This document shows, in pieces, positions 13,569 to 24,200 of a stretch of 64,000 bases of DNA. The notes beneath the pieces were generated by a model. That model saw nothing but the letters and a program-made list of their open reading frames with translations. It made no database searches and was not told the origin of the DNA. Position numbers and translations under genes: made by a program. Origin of the DNA: Plasmopara viticola (taxonomy: Eukaryota; Oomycota; Peronosporomycetes; Peronosporales; Peronosporaceae); NCBI GenBank assembly GCA_001695595.3, contig MBPM02000004.1, positions 2,201,696 through 2,265,695 on the forward strand. The letters run 5' to 3'. Each line of letters begins with the position of its first letter. Position 1 is the first letter of the stretch.

Positions 13569-13723
13569 GGGATGATGGCAGCTGCATCAAAAGATTGGCG
13601 ACAGAATAAGTCATAAATTACTTACCTTGAGAGTACGAGAAAAAAATGTGATTTTTATTAGATACTTTTAGCGGCGCGCGTCTTCGTCTCATCTAGATGA
13701 AGAGTTTGACTTTATTAGTAAAG

Positions 13724-14033
13724 GTGCAAGATCAGGAGCGTTGACTAGTTTCAACGAGAAAATGTTTCTGTAAGGTAAAAACGCTCGTGTGTGGTGGTTT
13801 TACGTTTGAGGACGCTATGAAGGTGGCCGAGTCGAGTCAAAAGTCTCGTCGAAATAAGCTTAGCGCGTTCTGCTAGGGGATTGTGTACCCAGAACTCGAC
13901 AAGCGTTCTCGAGGAGGTAGCTGCGGCGTACAATTTGGGTCCTCTCCATTCACAAGGATGTGGGAAGACTCATTGGAAAACGACGGAAAAAAATTACAAG
14001 ACTTGTAGCAAAAAGATCGGCGACAAAGTAAGA
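13724..14033 (+). pseudogene. Degenerate tandem copy of the VPS45 3' end
   Basis: This stretch aligns along its length with 13275-13609, the last ~100 codons plus 3' flank of VPS45. Shared anchors include TGTGTGGTGGT, GCTATGAAGGTGGC, CGTTCTGCTAGG, CAGAACTCGACAAGC and CTCGAGGAGGTAGCTGC. It begins at the TCAGGAGCG segment and ends with the downstream GGCGACA...AAGT. It has several substitutions, small deletions and frame breaks, so it encodes nothing intact. It lies about 150 bp after the VPS45 stop, in direct orientation, and fills the space before the convergent neighbour. Confidence 0.85.
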
Positions 14034-14082
14034 GAACATTGTGATACCTCTTAGGGGCACTAACATTACCCTACATTATTTC

Positions 14083-14673
14083 TTAAGAAAAAGTAATTCG
14101 CTCGTAGGTTGTTTGGTCATCGTCTATTCTAGTTCCATAGAGATCCACGTATAGCACCTTCGGGATGAAAGCAACAATGTCAGCAGTTTTCACGTAAATT
14201 TTACAGAGACGCGACGGGGCACCATTGATTGCAGTTTGCAAAATTACCTGTCCTTTAGCATCAACGAAAAGAAGGGCAGGACGATTAGGCAGCGCATTCA
14301 ATGTCACGGAATAAAAAGTACCGAGGGCTTCAGCTAATTTAACAGCCTTGTGGGTGTAGACCCAAGCCAGTCTACGTTCGACCATACCAATCGGGTTCGT
14401 ACTAGGGTTGGCGGTCCAGCCAAAACTCCGCCAATTGATGTCCAAGGGCCATTTAGCGTCCAGCACGCGGCGTTCCTTGTCGAAGAAATTGGCCGAGTAC
14501 ACAACAAGTTGAGCGTTTTTGCTGCGTTCTAAAATGATAACTCGGTCTTGGTCCACTGGGAGGTAGGTCGGCCAAAGTGGAGATTGCGGATGAGCAGACT
14601 TTGTCGTGCATTGATAATCATTGTCAGGAAATTCTTTGGTAAAGTATCGCTTTTCGCGGTCCTTTCCAAGCAT
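14083..14673 (-). CDS. DUF4833-like protein
   Basis: A 196-residue frame with ATG at 14673 and TAA at 14083. The core (residues ~45-180) carries RSKNAQLVVYSANF, then PLDINWRSFGW, then ERRLAWVYTHK, and ends with KVLYVDLYGTRID. This order of a RSKNA strand, an xDxxW strand and an ERxLAxxY helix is the pattern I associate with the DUF4833 family, whose function is unknown to me. There is no clear signal peptide or membrane segment. The frame has no break and normal codon use. It is transcribed convergently with VPS45. The family call is from memory of the pattern; the coding call is firmer. Confidence 0.6.
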   Translation of the reverse strand: MLGKDREKRYFTKEFPDNDYQCTTKSAHPQSPLWPTYLPVDQDRVIILERSKNAQLVVYSANFFDKERRVLDAKWPLDINWRSFGWTANPSTNPIGMVERRLAWVYTHKAVKLAEALGTFYSVTLNALPNRPALLFVDAKGQVILQTAINGAPSRLCKIYVKTADIVAFIPKVLYVDLYGTRIDDDQTTYERITFS

Positions 14674-14882
14674 ACTGCTTAATTGGGAATTGCTTCACGG
14701 GCTCAATTATTTCATGTAGCAATTATAGAACGTCAGGCTAGTGCAAATGAAAAGAATTTATATAGAATGCACGGCAAGAAGGTTTTGACTTCTTTAGACT
14801 GAAGAAATGGATTATTCACGTAACGGATGCTTCAAAATCTGTTTCTTTTTTACGCATAATTCATATTACCTATAATTTATAT
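14674..14882. other. Spacer upstream of the DUF4833-like gene
   Basis: AT-rich spacer between the start of the minus-strand gene and the left inverted repeat of the next element. It probably holds the minus-strand promoter, but I see no distinct motif. Confidence 0.4.
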
Positions 14883-14928
14883 AGGGAGCGCCTATAGCTA
14901 CACCCCCCCTGCCTAGAGCTACACCCCC
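14883..14928 (+). repeat. Left terminal inverted repeat
   Basis: Begins AGGGAGCGCCTATAGCTACA, continues with a C7 run, TGCCTAG and a second AGCTACACCCCC. Pairs as an inverted repeat with 16909-16954. Confidence 0.8.
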
Positions 14929-14965
14929 GTATTTATGCTGAGCAATCAAAGTACAGCCTCATATC

Positions 14966-16300
14966 TTCAGCCAGTTATGCAACAATTGGGTTGCTGATGG
15001 ATATGGGCAGGTGGACCGCATGTACGTGTTTGATGGCCATTGTGGTGTGAATGTGGAGTCTCGCTCGAACGTACGCATTATTACTGAGCTAGCGTGGCAA
15101 CACCACTTTGTCACGAACATGTTTATCCGCTCCAAGTTTGCTCGTGTAGCCAAGAATTTCGAGGCTGACTTTACGCTTATTAATGCGTGCAACATTGTCG
15201 ATGAAGATTGGTAGGAAGGACTTCATTCGGAAGTATTTGTGCTTTTTAAAATAAAAAAACACTTGGGCATTATTGGCGGCACGTTTTACAGTGGCGAAAT
15301 GAAGAAGGCGATCTTTAGTATGATAATTTACTATTTGCCTTTGATTGATGTGATGACCGTGCAGGCTTCAGCCAACTTTGGCGGGTTAGGACACACAGCT
15401 CTCTTTTTTGGGCTCTCTGGCACGGGCAAGACGACGCTATCGGCTGATTTGAAGCGCGAGCTCATTGGTGACGACGAACTCGGCTGGGATGACGAGTATA
15501 TATATAATTTTGAAGGCGGCTGCTATGTCTGGACGATTAATTTGAGTAAAGAGACGAAGTCCGAATCTTTAATGCGAATTGCCCGGATGCCTTGCTTGAA
15601 AATATGTGGATTGACGCTAATAATGAACCCGACTATTACAACTCAAGAAAGACGGAATATGGTCGCGTATCGTATCCAATTTCCCACCTTCTCCGCCATC
15701 AGCCTCAATCTCGTGACATTCATCCGAGTGTCATCAATTTTTTCATGGCGATATGTACGGCGTGCTTCTTCCTGTATCAAAGTTGTCAACAGGTCAGGCG
15801 CGGTTCCATTCCTTGTCGGATTACTCTGCCTATGTGGCGGGTTCGGAACGCGGCATTACGGAGCCACAAGCGACGTTCTCGACGGGCTTTGGATCTGCGT
15901 TTATGACGCTGCACCCAATTAAGTATGCAACTCTATTCGATTTGAATCTAGAGGGACGCAATACGAACGTGTATATGATTAATACGGGCTGGACTGGTGG
16001 CGTGTATGGGGTGGGGAAATGCATAGAGCTGCAGTACACGCGTAAGTGTGTTGATGCAGTGCTTGACGGCAGTATCAAGAAGGGCAGCGTTTGTTAAAGA
16101 TCTTGTGTTTGGCTTAAAAATTCCCACATTCGTGGAAGGCGTGCCATCTGAGATGTTAAATCCAAGAGACGCGTGAACGGACAAGGGTGCGTTCAGCGAT
16201 ATTGCTCAAAATTTGGCTGCCTCGTTTAAACAAAACTACAGGCAGTTTATTCTGCCAGGCAAGGACGTATCATGTTACGGCCCGGTGATGTGTTAGTTGC
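14966..16300 (+). pseudogene. Phosphoenolpyruvate carboxykinase (ATP) pseudogene, 5'-truncated
   Basis: Translations in three frames reproduce most of an ATP-type PEPCK (oxaloacetate + ATP to PEP + CO2, gluconeogenesis). In order: RMYVFDGHCGV, HHFVTNMFIRS, FTLINACNIV, the [16 protein letters not shown] segment, the kinase-1a P-loop [13 protein letters not shown], kinase-2 [56 protein letters not shown] and EGVPSEMLNPRDA. Roughly the first 100 residues are missing. There is an in-frame TAG at 15212-15214, frame changes near 15590, 15740 and 16095, and a TGA at 16174-16176. Conserved motifs remain readable, so the loss is not ancient. It lies wholly inside the inverted-repeat element. No intact copy is in the window. 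Confidence 0.9.
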
Positions 16301-16908
16301 ATGCATAATTTTAATATGAAAGAATTGATACCAAGATTGGTACCCTTTGTCTTGCGTTGCCGATATCCTTCCTGAGTACAAGACAGGCAGGATCCCTTTG
16401 ACGAAGTGCGGCAAGGATAGTACGAAAGGGTGCGCCAGCTTTGGTCCGATTGACTACATAGGCTGCGGGGTCAGAGGCGGCCTCATGTCCAGAATGCTCG
16501 CCACACATCAACTTCATGTCCCATAAGTAGTTACCAGATTGCTGCAAGACGCGTTTCACAATAGCCGGTCATTGACAGCTTGTTTTTACGTAGATGTGTT
16601 CCGTATGTTATTACCCTTTTTCTTGTTACAATTACTGTGAACACATCCGAGCTAATCCTTCCTTGATTCACCTGTTTTGCTCTTTTTGGTACGATTGAGT
16701 CTCACAACAAAGCCGTTCAATTTGGCAAAAGCCTTTTCAAAAGTAGGAAAAGTGGCATTTTCGAGGTTCGACATAGTGGTTACGTGGTAAAGCAATGACA
16801 AATAATCTAAGGAATTGGTTTGGCAGGAATATCTGCCGGCGCCTGTAAATTTGTGAAAAAGCGGTGGCTGAAGCTATGAAGCTGTACTCGATTGGTCAGC
16901 ATTAAGAG

Positions 16909-16954
16909 GGGGGTGTAGCTCTAGGCAGGGGGGGGTTAGCTTTGGGCGCTCCCT
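16909..16954 (-). repeat. Right terminal inverted repeat
   Basis: Reverse complement of the left TIR with four mismatches; ends GGGCGCTCCCT. Confidence 0.8.
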
Positions 16955-17898
16955 TCATATGTTTCGCAACACATCAACGTGCAAACCGGTAACGATACCG
17001 GTAGGGTGCCCAAGAGCTACCCATTTTAAGAGGGTTTTCGAAATGAAAGCTAGCTTTAACCACAAAAGCTCAATTTTTTGTTAGTTGCTCCAATATACAT
17101 GATCAATGTTTTTAAAACCTTTAATGAAAGCACAAAAGCTAAGCCAATTAAGTTATTAAGTGTTGCACACGTCGATCCGAAAATATTGAATAATTGTATC
17201 TTGTATCGTCCCACTGCGCAAGGTGCTGCGGGACCTCATCGCACTAGATATCACTTATAAAAAAACCCACAGCCACGATAGTAGAATGACTACCCGACTA
17301 CCTGAACCCTACCATAGGTTCCGAAAACCATCTTCTCGCATCTGTCGAACGAGCACTTCGCAATTCTTAGACGAGTTGCTGGCTTCTATGAGCCTAGATA
17401 GGCCGCGACGTTCTAAATTTTCCAAGCTGGGACGCATTATGGCATTCGAGCTTTACAATCAAAGTCTATGCTTGAGAATATATACAGGAAGTCCCAGCAG
17501 TAGTGACTAAACTGCGGTGCAAGAAAATAAAGCTAATGGCTCTCACCTTTGAACAGACGGAAATTCAGAGCATTTTCTACACGCTGAAGGAGATACTGAG
17601 GCGGCCAAACGACAGCACTTTAGTCGTGGAAAGACATGTGTAGCATAACGCCAGTAGCTTAGATATGCAAGCGAATAGCGAAGGTCCGCAAGACACAGTA
17701 GAAAATAAAGGTCAACATGTGGTTAGCATAAAGCAACTATGTATGGGTAACATAGGCTCGCAAAACAAAGTGGATAATTAAGGACCAGATGTGGCTAATG
17801 AAGTAAAATCAGGGGCGAGTAGCACAGTCCCGTTCTGAGAGAGTAAAAAAACAATACAAATTTGATTTTTTGGTATCCTGTGACAGACAAAGAGAGCG
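16955..17898. other. Gene-free spacer
   Basis: No recognisable gene. A 95-codon frame at 17223-17510 (+) includes LDELLASMSLDRPRRSKF but has no partner exons or family signature. Confidence 0.45.
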
Positions 17899-18217
17899 TA
17901 TTGTATTGTATTACGTTATCGCGTTGCCAAGTTATGCACGTGCTAGGCTCAGTCTGGCTAGTCCACGGCATAGAGTGGTGTCCGCATACGTCGGGTCTCG
18001 TTCGGCGGGCGGTGCAGCCAGCACCGAGGTCGCTGCACCGCCCGTTATTTTGTTTATTTCTCACTTGGTAAGAGCCCAGGTGGCGCCCTGGTGCTGGAGA
18101 CCGTCGCGTCGAGGGTGAGACTCGTTAGAGACCTGCAGATGCCCGAGAGCACCTGCCAGAAGCGCGCGAGCATTTAGCCCCCGCGCTTGGAAGGAGGGCG
18201 CCTCCCCAATTTTTTCC
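17899..18217 (-). mobile_element. Deletion derivative of a LINE (copy A)
   Basis: Three blocks match the larger LINE copy at 42-43 kb: the 3' end (17905-18020, matching about 42009-42126), a short piece around 18062-18084 (matching 42507-42532), and the 5' end (18083-18213, matching about 43020-43150). The element runs on the minus strand. Its 3' tail consists of AATAC-type pentamers (TAATACAATACAATAC on the minus strand). It encodes nothing itself; nearly all endonuclease and RT sequence is deleted. Confidence 0.78.
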
Positions 18218-19149
18218 CTGATAAGAGAGCGTAATCATAAGACATTCTGACGGTATAGCAGGCCATTGTGTGCGCTCCAGCTAAAGAGGGGCCATAATTA
18301 CTGGAATTTGAACATCTTGGAACTTTCGACTTTGAAGTACATGATGTGGTTTCCTTTCGAATCATGCCGTTGTCAAGCGTCAACCTGGCCTACCACCGAT
18401 ATACTTGGAACAGAGTGAAGGCCAATGTTCGACATAATCAAAGATAGATATCGACTTTTTCTGGCCTGACTAAGCTGAAAATGTCTCAGAGATGGCGCTC
18501 TAAAAGATAAATACCCCTCTTAGGAATACAATTACATTATTTGTTCAGGACATTTTTTTAGGTCAGTCCTATAAGCAGCGTAAGGTGGCTTAGAAATTCT
18601 TGGCGATCCCAAAGATTTTAAAAATAGTTTATGAAAGCACTCAGGTGGTGTCAAGGAATCACCTTTTAAACTTACACTTGATAGCAGATTTGGGCACGTC
18701 ATTTCCTTAAAAAATTGCTTGGAACAAGAGCTCATTAACTGCTACATCGACGGAAATGCAAAGGGTGGTATGCTGAATATGTCGAAATCCTCGCACTCGT
18801 CACCGACCTTATGTGAGAAAAACAGTAAGCGGCGGCGACTTCATATACGGTGCACTTGTTTCGGTAGATAGCGGATATCATCCGAATGAGGCGAAAAATT
18901 TCTTAGGGTGGTTAGTATGTTTATCGGTATGCTTTAAGAGTCTCTCACAAGTTACCAAATTGTTTTTGAACGGCTATTTTATCCATTTCGATTTTATTTA
19001 GACATAACATGGCGATAAATTCGTGCCAAGCCGCTCTGAAGGCAGTCAGTTGGTACCGAAGACCCATCCAGGTCAGCAGAAGCAATTATTGTTAGATACA
19101 ATAAGCCATATGATTTCATCGAAAAATGCGTCTATTCGGCGGAGGAAAT

Positions 19150-19510
19150 TTAAGCGCCCGTGTAATTTGTGAACAGCCATGGAGCTTGAGCAACCTCCCC
19201 ATCCAAAAGTAAGACCTTTTCTGCTTGGCTTACACTCTGTTGTCTAAAAAAGTCATAAAATGGTTCGGTCCAGCCACTTGTCTCTCGAAGTCTGGGTCCG
19301 ATCTCTTTAAGAAGTGCATAAAAAGTTGCTAGAATTTTATCACCAGGATGCAATGGTAGTATCCAACTTGAAAGCTCACGAGATAATATTTTCTTCTCAA
19401 GCGAACCGAGACAGCTCTGGAGAAGCCAGAGACTTGTTATCAGGATTGATCTTTATCACTATCTTTAGCGCGAGCTCGTGGTCGCGTATAAACTTCTGCG
19501 CCTTGTGTAG
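19150..19510 (-). pseudogene. Remnant of an unidentified coding region
   Basis: On the minus strand one frame reads ILPLHPGDKILATFYALLKE, then WTEPFYDFFRQQ, then AEKVLLLDGEVAQAPW, and stops at 19150. Just upstream a different frame reads FIRDHELALKIVIKINPDNK and ASPELSRF. The composition looks like real protein, and joining the two pieces would need one frame change near 19400. I do not recognise the family. Confidence 0.3.
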
Positions 19511-22500
19511 GAGGAATAAAGCCAATGTGAAAGCCGCCACTTTTGGCGCTACATGACTGCCAAGGTCAGGTAAACTTCTTCGTGGAATGCAAAGTGAAGA
19601 AGAGGTGCCCTCACGGGTGGCGAAAGCTCTCTGAGTAAAACCACAGTTTTCTGCTTTACCAAAGCCGTAAAATTTACTGGAACTGCTTTATTACGATCGA
19701 TCGAAGGCCGGCAAAAGTGTAAATCAGAAGCAATAAGTGCTTAGTTTGTAAGCCGCCGTATTTTATAGTGTATCGGGAATGGTCGAAACAACTTTATAGT
19801 TGCGGTGGGAACGCTACCTTCCAGCAGTTGACTTTGCATTTAGCTAGAGCCGGTATATATCGCAGGAAATTTGCCTTTGACCCACCAGAGAAATACATTG
19901 CGCTCAAAACTTACGGACGCAAACTACTTACTATAGGGTGCTTGAGTTGAGAGTTGCAAAACTTTAAAAAAATACTCAGTATCAATGCTTGCAACAACTT
20001 CCAAAACGTGGCAATAAATGGTGAGATCGTAGTTACGGTTTAAAGTTACAGACACGTAGTGGTGACAGCTCTGAAGAGTTCATCTAGCTTTTCCTGTCCT
20101 GGGTACAGGCCACCACTTTTAAAAGCTTTGAGTAGGATCGGACACTGTGATTGAAGTATGCCGAATTTATCGTGAGGACACGCTGGAGCCAATGCTTTCT
20201 TTTTAGCTAAGTTGAAGTTACTTTCACAAATAGAAGCGGTCCTCAAAGCAGGCATGGCCCAGCATCGACGAGAAATACCCATCCGGAAGATTCTTTTCTT
20301 TTTCTAAACCCGATGCTCAGAGGGAGAGAGGAAAATCTACGGCTTTATGGCTTACGTCGCATCCTATTTTAATTAAAAATGTCATGTATAGATCTTCCTC
20401 TATTTCTTTTGGTACAATAATAATGACCGCATCAACTAGAGCAGCTTAGTTTTAGTTGTGATCTTTTTCATGGCCGATAAGTGTGACGCTAAGCGTTGGG
20501 CTACTACCTTCTTCAAAAAATTTTTATTTGCCTAAGCAGCTCCCTGGTGGGTCACCATTTTAACACTCGCCACACACTTTACAAGGGCAACCTTGAAGGC
20601 ATAACGCTTGCTGGCACCTACTCACTTGTAAGCTAAGGCTTTGCAGACACAGCCTCTGTTCTGGCGCTCACCAAGAAATCTTAAATCTTCCTAGACCTCC
20701 TTTGTTTATGATGCCGTGTGACTGCATCATGTCTACTGTTTCTTATCACATGGTGTAGAAATTTGATCTCGCTTAAAGCTTCGGATTTATTTAAGACCAG
20801 CGCCGTTTTGAGTCGATTCTTGCAGAAGCAGTACTGAAAATTAAACCGGGATCGACGTCCAGGCAGAAAAGCGTGGTGCTATCATACAAAGGATTAATGT
20901 GTACAGAGAGCTAGATCTTGTTTGAAACGGTGCAATCGTTCAATTTACAATAGCGGCATAGTACGATCATTTACCACTGCTCTAATATCAAGTGAGGCTC
21001 ACAGCGTGGCGGACGGATTGATAAGTCACATTTGCGATATCGACATTGTTTCTTCGTGAACAGGCAGCTAACCATCGGATACAATCGAGTCATAAATCTG
21101 CGAAAAGGAATTTTTTAATGCGCGTACGAAAGTGATTAGCCCTGTCATCAGGGTGAAAAGTTTCATGGGCAAGATGCTTCTAAGGGTTATAAAGCGAGCA
21201 TACCTTTAAATATTGGTTTAAAATAAAATATGAGACAGGATTTGTTCTGAGAATCTAAAACTGAAGTGGTAATGATTTTCGGAAAAATCCTCATGCATAA
21301 TAGCTTTATTTTCCTTTGACTCTAAACGAGCACTCAATTTGATTTGATAAGTTGCTCGAACGAAATTTGCAAAAAGGCGTAAAAGTCTTTACAGAGCCGA
21401 AAGTATGGATTTATCAGTATCATTAGCCATGGACCTTGTGCGGCGATTTGTTTTAGTCATTAAAGATTGCCAAGTTACTTAATAGATATCACGATGCTGA
21501 ATAAGAATATCAGAAGCATTTTTAGTGTATTGTAAAGCAATGTGCACAAAAGAGGCCATTGACCTAATACTTTTCATTGCGAGACATAGTCAGATTTTAC
21601 ATAAATAATTTCGAGCTTAATTTACCTACGCTCCTTCGTCGAGATTTTAAAGGTATATAATGCTTCTGCGAAATCGAATCTCGGAACAAGCTTGAACTTG
21701 TCACAAACAGGCATATAATATACATCACAGCTTACACACATCTATACATCTGTGCTAGACCTCGACTAGAAATAAGACATTTACATTACTGGTGGTAATA
21801 CTGGTGAAATGTCTGTTGGACACCAAGCGCCATCTTTGTCTTATGGCCTCGCCATAAACTCGGACTTCATATACGGCGTTGTATAAACAAGTCAGTCATC
21901 GATCGACATTAGCACGCTCGCCTTCTAAGTGAGCGATAGCTGTTGCAAGAAAACTCGTTAAGAAGCAATTAAAATTATAGAAATGCGCAAAAAAATCTGC
22001 TCTGATGATTTTTTCTGAGGCACTAAATTCTACTATCACTTTCTATTGTATACTATCAAGACAACTTGTTATTGTCGCGACCATCGTCAAATTAACCATC
22101 GATCCACTCTTTAAGTCATTTTGAAGAAAGGTAGCAGATCATGGTCATAGCGGCAACAGAGGCATCTATCACAATCAAGGCACCTAAATATCCGTATCGG
22201 GAGCTTAACCTGTAATTTTACTTTCCTGGATAGTTCTTTATTTATAATGCGGGATTCTTATATAGTTACACAAGCATGACTGCAGATGCACACTATTTGA
22301 CCAGTCTAATTTCAGCCAGCGATAAAAATTAGCTGTACAAATTGTATGACTGAATCTCTGCAGCAAATATTTTGCTGGCGGGTATCGGTTTGTAGATGCC
22401 ATAATGCACAAACTTAAGAACATCAACAAGCCTAACTAATTAACTATAAAGGAAATGGAAAATCTGTACGATCAATATATTCCCGCCGCCAATGCACCTG

Positions 22501-23780
22501 TATTAATCAGGGTATATTAATAGGTATAGAAATAAATATAACATGTTAATGTCGGGCGTTGGAGCTAACGCAATCGCTTGTCAGCTCGTAGGTGAGACAA
22601 TAAGATTTTTCATTGCCCATTCCTTGAGAAATGCACCGATTATGTGTTCTTGCTACAATAGCATAATAGCGAAAGATGTCTTGATCGGCAGTGCTATAGA
22701 TTTGTTATGAGATTCGGTCCAGCGGGCTTAAGGGTGCCACTACTGGGTGGTTCCTGTACGCCAGATTGTAGTCCATCTACGTCATTCTTGAGGTGAAAGC
22801 CTGTTTGCAAACAAGCGGCTTAGATCGTTATTTTGACGTTGCTATCTCCACTTTATATTGTTTCGCGCGAGATGGGCCGACGTTTAGGCCATTGACGAAT
22901 ACAATTACTTGACTTGTTGGAGGAGTGGTGAAATTGTAAAGAAAATCACCAAATTTTAATTTATGGACAAATTAATAAAGCTTTTGAATTTCTAGTTTAC
23001 AATACACGGACGGTGAGCGCTAGCAAAGCCCAGGTTCGACGAAAGGAACGCTGTGCACTTACATTTATTTGTGGTGTAGCCATTAGAGGAATGGAGAGTT
23101 AAGTTGACGAAAAGCTTGTGTTTCCGAGCGTATTATTTGGTGATATTGTCGGCTTACTGGTGATGAGCGAAATTGGATTGATAATAATATTTATCCTTGT
23201 GATTTAAAGTGTTATACCAAAACAATTTCTAAGGATAGTGCTCCATGGTGCGTGGTCGAATTCTGTCCTATTCGCCTTTATTTAACCGCGTGATAACTTT
23301 AACGTAGAAAATCAAAATGGCTAAATCGGTGACCCGATCTACTCAAATGACCTTAAGTATTAAGGGAGAAAAATTGTGCACCACAATCCGATCGGCTGCG
23401 TAAAACCTAATCCACTACGCAAAACACCAAAAACACTAAATAGTCATTAACATCTCACGTACCACATCGACAATTTACGTACGCACCGATCATTTGCGAT
23501 CTAATAGTAGGAGCAGAAAGATACAAGTAGTATATTATAGTTAGATATAGTTAAACGACTAGACGTCACACATCACGTCCCACTCATAGCTGTCACGACC
23601 TGATTTTGATCCGATAAATAAAGTTTTCTGCGAATGAGTAATTTCGGTTCATCAAAATAAACAAAGACTATGAGCTCTGTATGGGAAGCTGGTCAAACTT
23701 CTCGCAAATGAAGTTTGGTCTCAAAGCACGTTTGTAAATGATCATGAGATTGAAGAGTACGGACTGCTTTTCTTCTAATC

Positions 23781-24200
23781 TTGTGTGAAAAAGCCAACGA
23801 AGAGCGAAATCTGGTCATGACAAGAATGATCTGTATTAAATATCTGCATTATCATCTTGCAAGGCTCGACGAACGGACTAAGTCGGGGTTGAGGACGTTT
23901 ATGTCGGCACGCCTATTCAAAAGCGTGCGTGGGTATGTAAGACAATGTATGAACTGCAAAATTGAGCATGGACATTAAGAGCTTCAAGTTATTTTGCTAG
24001 ATACTAAACAAAAGACAGCAAAAGGGCATATGGAGCTTTGAGAAAGGATGTTGGAAAATACACAAGCTACTGTCCTTTTCTAGCTCATTACGATGGACCG
24101 TTTTCGTATCGGTTTCAAATTACCTGGGTTATACACATTTTTTTACTTGTAGAGACCACGACGAGTAGATCGAGCACCGCCCGAACGACTTAAACCTAAA
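23781..24200 (+). pseudogene. Decayed retroelement integrase zinc-binding region
   Basis: The frame 23781-23978 contains two spaced histidine-bearing segments (YLHYHLARLDE) and then FKSVRGYVRQCMNCKIEHGH. This resembles the H2C2 zinc-binding module at the start of Ty3/gypsy integrases, where a 'YVRxCxxC' pair follows an H-H pair. Sequence to about 24200 continues with many stops. No LTR is visible nearby. It is an isolated relic. Confidence 0.45.

Larger units (their letters stand above)
14883..16954. mobile_element. TIR-bounded element carrying a PEPCK fragment
   Basis: The segment is bounded by 46-bp terminal inverted repeats (14883-14928 and 16909-16954) that match at 42 of 46 positions by my alignment, beginning AGGGAGCGCC. 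Each TIR contains AGCTACACCCCC or a close variant twice. Inside lies a broken, 5'-truncated PEP carboxykinase gene, followed by about 600 bp (16301-16908) with no recognised gene. No transposase is visible, so it is non-autonomous. The organisation resembles Pack-type DNA transposons that capture host gene pieces. I do not see a clean target-site duplication (left flank TTTATAT, right flank TCATATG), so the superfamily is undetermined. Confidence 0.72.
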
